Assembly: GCA_036525975.1 (NCBI GenBank)
Contig: DATCZK010000010.1
Location: 1 to 15,622, forward strand
Origin: Quisquiliibacterium sp036525975
GTDB lineage: Bacteria; Pseudomonadota; Gammaproteobacteria; Burkholderiales; Burkholderiaceae_E
Length of the DNA: 15,622 bases
Reading direction: 5' to 3'
The notes beneath the pieces were generated by a model. That model was not told the DNA's origin and made no database searches. It worked only from the letters and a program-made list of their open reading frames with translations. Position numbers and translations under genes: made by a program. This document shows, in pieces, positions 14,436 to 15,622 of this stretch. Each line of letters starts with the position of its first letter. Within the stretch, counting starts at the first letter, position 1.

Positions 14436-14486
14436 TCCGGGAGGCGCTCGCGAACGTCCGCCGGGCAAGGTCGTGAAGGGCTGCGC

Positions 14487-15140
14487 GTGACCGCCGAAGT
14501 GTGGAGCGTCTTCACGACCTTCGCGCTCGGCGGCTTCTTCGGCCTGGTGGTGATCATCAACCCGCCGGCCACGGTGCCGCTGTTCACCGCGCTCACCGGC
14601 CGCATGACCGACGCCGAGACGGCGGTGGTCGCGCGGCGCGCCTGCGTCTACTGCTTCGCGATCCTGCTCGCGAGCCTGTTCGCGGGCAGCCTCGTGCTCA
14701 AGTCGTTCGGCATCTCGCACGGCGCGCTGCGCATCGCCGGGGGGCTCGTGCTCGCGCTGCTCGGCTACGGCATGCTGTTCGGGCGGGGCTCGAGCGCGAA
14801 CCTGATGCAGGAAGGCGAGCACCACAACCTCGCGTTCTTCCCGCTCGCGATGCCCGGCATCACCGGGCCGGGCACGATCGCGGTCGCGATCGGGATCTCC
14901 ACCGAGATCCGCGAGCTCGACGGCGTGCACCGCGAGGTCGCCGCGTACCTGGCCACGGTGCTCGCGATGGGCGCCGCCTGCGTGCTCGAGCTGCTCGTGC
15001 TGAGGAGCGCGCGGCGGATCTCGGCGCGAATGGGCCCGGCCGGCATCGAGGTGATGACGCGACTGATGGGGTTCCTGCTGATCTGCGTGGGCGTGCAGTT
15101 CATCGCCTCGGGCGTGCGCACCTTCGTGGCGGGGATCTGA
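14487..15140 (+). CDS. MarC-family integral membrane protein
   Basis: The 217-residue protein is an inner-membrane protein of the MarC (UPF0056) family, with about six hydrophobic helices. Family motifs are NPPATVPLF near the first helix (25-33) and FPLAMPGITGPGTIA (118-132). Two such half-membrane motifs are typical. The family's function is not settled, since the original link of E. coli MarC to antibiotic resistance was withdrawn. The start is GTG at 14487: AAGGG lies 6 nt upstream and the first helix begins immediately after, while no ATG fits. It lies 51 bp after pntB on the same strand with no clear terminator between, so readthrough from the pnt operon is likely. Confidence 0.93.
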   Translation: MTAEVWSVFTTFALGGFFGLVVIINPPATVPLFTALTGRMTDAETAVVARRACVYCFAILLASLFAGSLVLKSFGISHGALRIAGGLVLALLGYGMLFGRGSSANLMQEGEHHNLAFFPLAMPGITGPGTIAVAIGISTEIRELDGVHREVAAYLATVLAMGAACVLELLVLRSARRISARMGPAGIEVMTRLMGFLLICVGVQFIASGVRTFVAGI

Positions 15141-15244
15141 CCGGCCCGAACCGGGGCTTCGCGCGCGCCGCGCCGCCGGCGCTCGATCCTGCAGCGCCCG
15201 CCCTGATCTGTTAGCGTATCGGCCACTGGCGCAGGAGGCACGCG
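15141..15244 (+). promoter_or_regulatory. marC-family/DUF4870 spacer with weak hairpin and strong RBS
   Basis: This 104-bp spacer holds a short hairpin, GCGCC-GCC-GGCGC (15170-15182), 30 bp after the MarC-family stop, which may be a weak terminator. It also holds a canonical AGGAGG (15233-15238) 6 nt before the next ATG. The AT-richer TTAGCGTAT near 15211-15219 could be part of a promoter, but no clear box pair is visible. Confidence 0.35.
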
Positions 15245-15601
15245 ATGGCGCAGCTGGAAATCGTCACCACCCCCAACGAGCAGCAGCTTCGCAAGGTCGC
15301 CCTGCTCGATTACCTGCTGCACATCGCCGGCCTGCTGCTGTCGGTGGGCGTGCTCTCGGTGGTCGCGCTGATCATCAACTACATCAAGCGCGACGACGCG
15401 AGCGGCACGATCTACCGATCGCACATGGACTGGATGATCGCCACCTTCTGGTGGACGCTGTTCTGGGTGGTGATCACGTTCATTCCGGCGCTGCTCTCGC
15501 TCGGGCTGCTCTCGTTCCTGTTCGTCGTGCCCTGCCTGTGGTTCCTGTACCGGATGGTGAAGGGGCTGCTGCGCCTGCTCGACGGGCGGCCGATCCCGTG
15601 A
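15245..15601 (+). CDS. Small DUF4870-like membrane protein
   Basis: The 118-residue protein has a short polar N-terminus and then three hydrophobic helices at about 19-46, 62-83 and 84-103. Between them are the polar pieces INYIKRDDASGT and SHMDWMIATFWW, and the tail is MVKGLLRLLDGRP. The layout and these motifs match a widespread group of small DUF4870-type proteins in betaproteobacteria, whose function is unknown. The start is well supported: AGGAGG lies 6 nt before the ATG. It follows the MarC-family gene by 104 bp on the same strand. A membrane location is clear from sequence; no catalytic motif is seen. Confidence 0.85.
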   Translation: MAQLEIVTTPNEQQLRKVALLDYLLHIAGLLLSVGVLSVVALIINYIKRDDASGTIYRSHMDWMIATFWWTLFWVVITFIPALLSLGLLSFLFVVPCLWFLYRMVKGLLRLLDGRPIP

Positions 15602-15615
15602 ACGCGGCGCCGCAC

Positions 15616-15621
15616 GGGAGG
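15616..15621 (+). promoter_or_regulatory. Possible ribosome-binding site of the next gene
   Basis: GGGAGG lies at the very end of the window, 15 bp after the previous stop. It could serve a plus-strand gene starting just beyond the edge, which cannot be confirmed here. Confidence 0.25.
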
Positions 15622-15622
15622 C

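Noticed and set aside
11253..14930. Open frame of 1225 codons on the minus strand opposite pntA, pntB and the MarC-family gene
   Set aside because: Same reason: a low-complexity His/Asp/Arg-rich translation antisense to well-supported genes, and it runs through the pnt promoter-leader region.
1..15622. Frequent GCGATCGC/CGATCG palindromes, as a possible dispersed repeat or uptake signal
   Set aside because: They fall mostly inside genes, where GCG-ATC-GC and GAC/GCG codon pairs are expected from the codon bias. I could not count them against expectation, so there is no support for a special role.
1..15622. CRISPR arrays, tRNA genes, insertion sequences or phage genes
   Set aside because: I saw no regularly spaced repeats beyond the short 14-bp array, no tRNA-like cloverleaf, and no transposase, integrase or terminal inverted repeats.

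Overview
This window is a GC-rich bacterial chromosome segment, densely packed with genes on both strands. The proteins fit a betaproteobacterium, most likely of the order Burkholderiales. The evidence for this is the fused E. coli-type PntA with an Ala/Pro and Gly-His linker, the NudJ-MnmA pair, the cytochrome b561 and cytochrome c' pair, and the small DUF4870-like membrane protein. The assignment rests on recalled family resemblance, since no search could be run. Most genes are ordinary housekeeping genes. I see no tRNA, rRNA, CRISPR array, insertion sequence, phage gene or toxin-antitoxin pair.

Left part (1-5136): the last 41 codons of secF (+) are followed after one base by a cytochrome b561 gene (+). 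This converges on a periplasmic cytochrome c' gene (-), across a short spacer with four drifted copies of a 14-bp tandem repeat and a GC hairpin. Further right on the minus strand are a YbaK/EbsC-type deacylase, a CorA-type metal transporter and purB. Read in the direction of transcription these run purB > corA > ybaK-like > cytochrome c'. purB diverges from a glutathione S-transferase-like gene (+).

Middle part (5137-11085): a strong hairpin terminator separates the GST gene from a minus-strand operon read as nudJ > mnmA > periplasmic adaptor > RND permease. nudJ overlaps mnmA by 8 nt. The mnmA stop overlaps the adaptor start by one base (TGATG). The adaptor and permease are in the same reading frame, separated by one stop and 18 codons. 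E. coli has nudJ-mnmA-hflD-purB in this neighbourhood; here the space between mnmA and purB holds the efflux pump and the GST gene, and hflD is not seen. No outer-membrane channel gene is present for the pump.

Right part (11086-15622): a 335-bp divergent intergenic region has AT-rich promoter-like sequence and several inverted repeats. It drives nudJ to the left and the proton-translocating transhydrogenase genes pntA-pntB to the right. The predicted pnt leader is about 170 nt long and looks structured. After pntB come a MarC-family membrane protein gene (GTG start) and a small DUF4870-like membrane protein gene.

I did not find a convincing new multi-gene system. The observations most worth a second look are the coupling of an RND pump to the tRNA-thiolation gene mnmA, the structured pnt leader, and the 14-bp tandem repeat between the two cytochrome genes.
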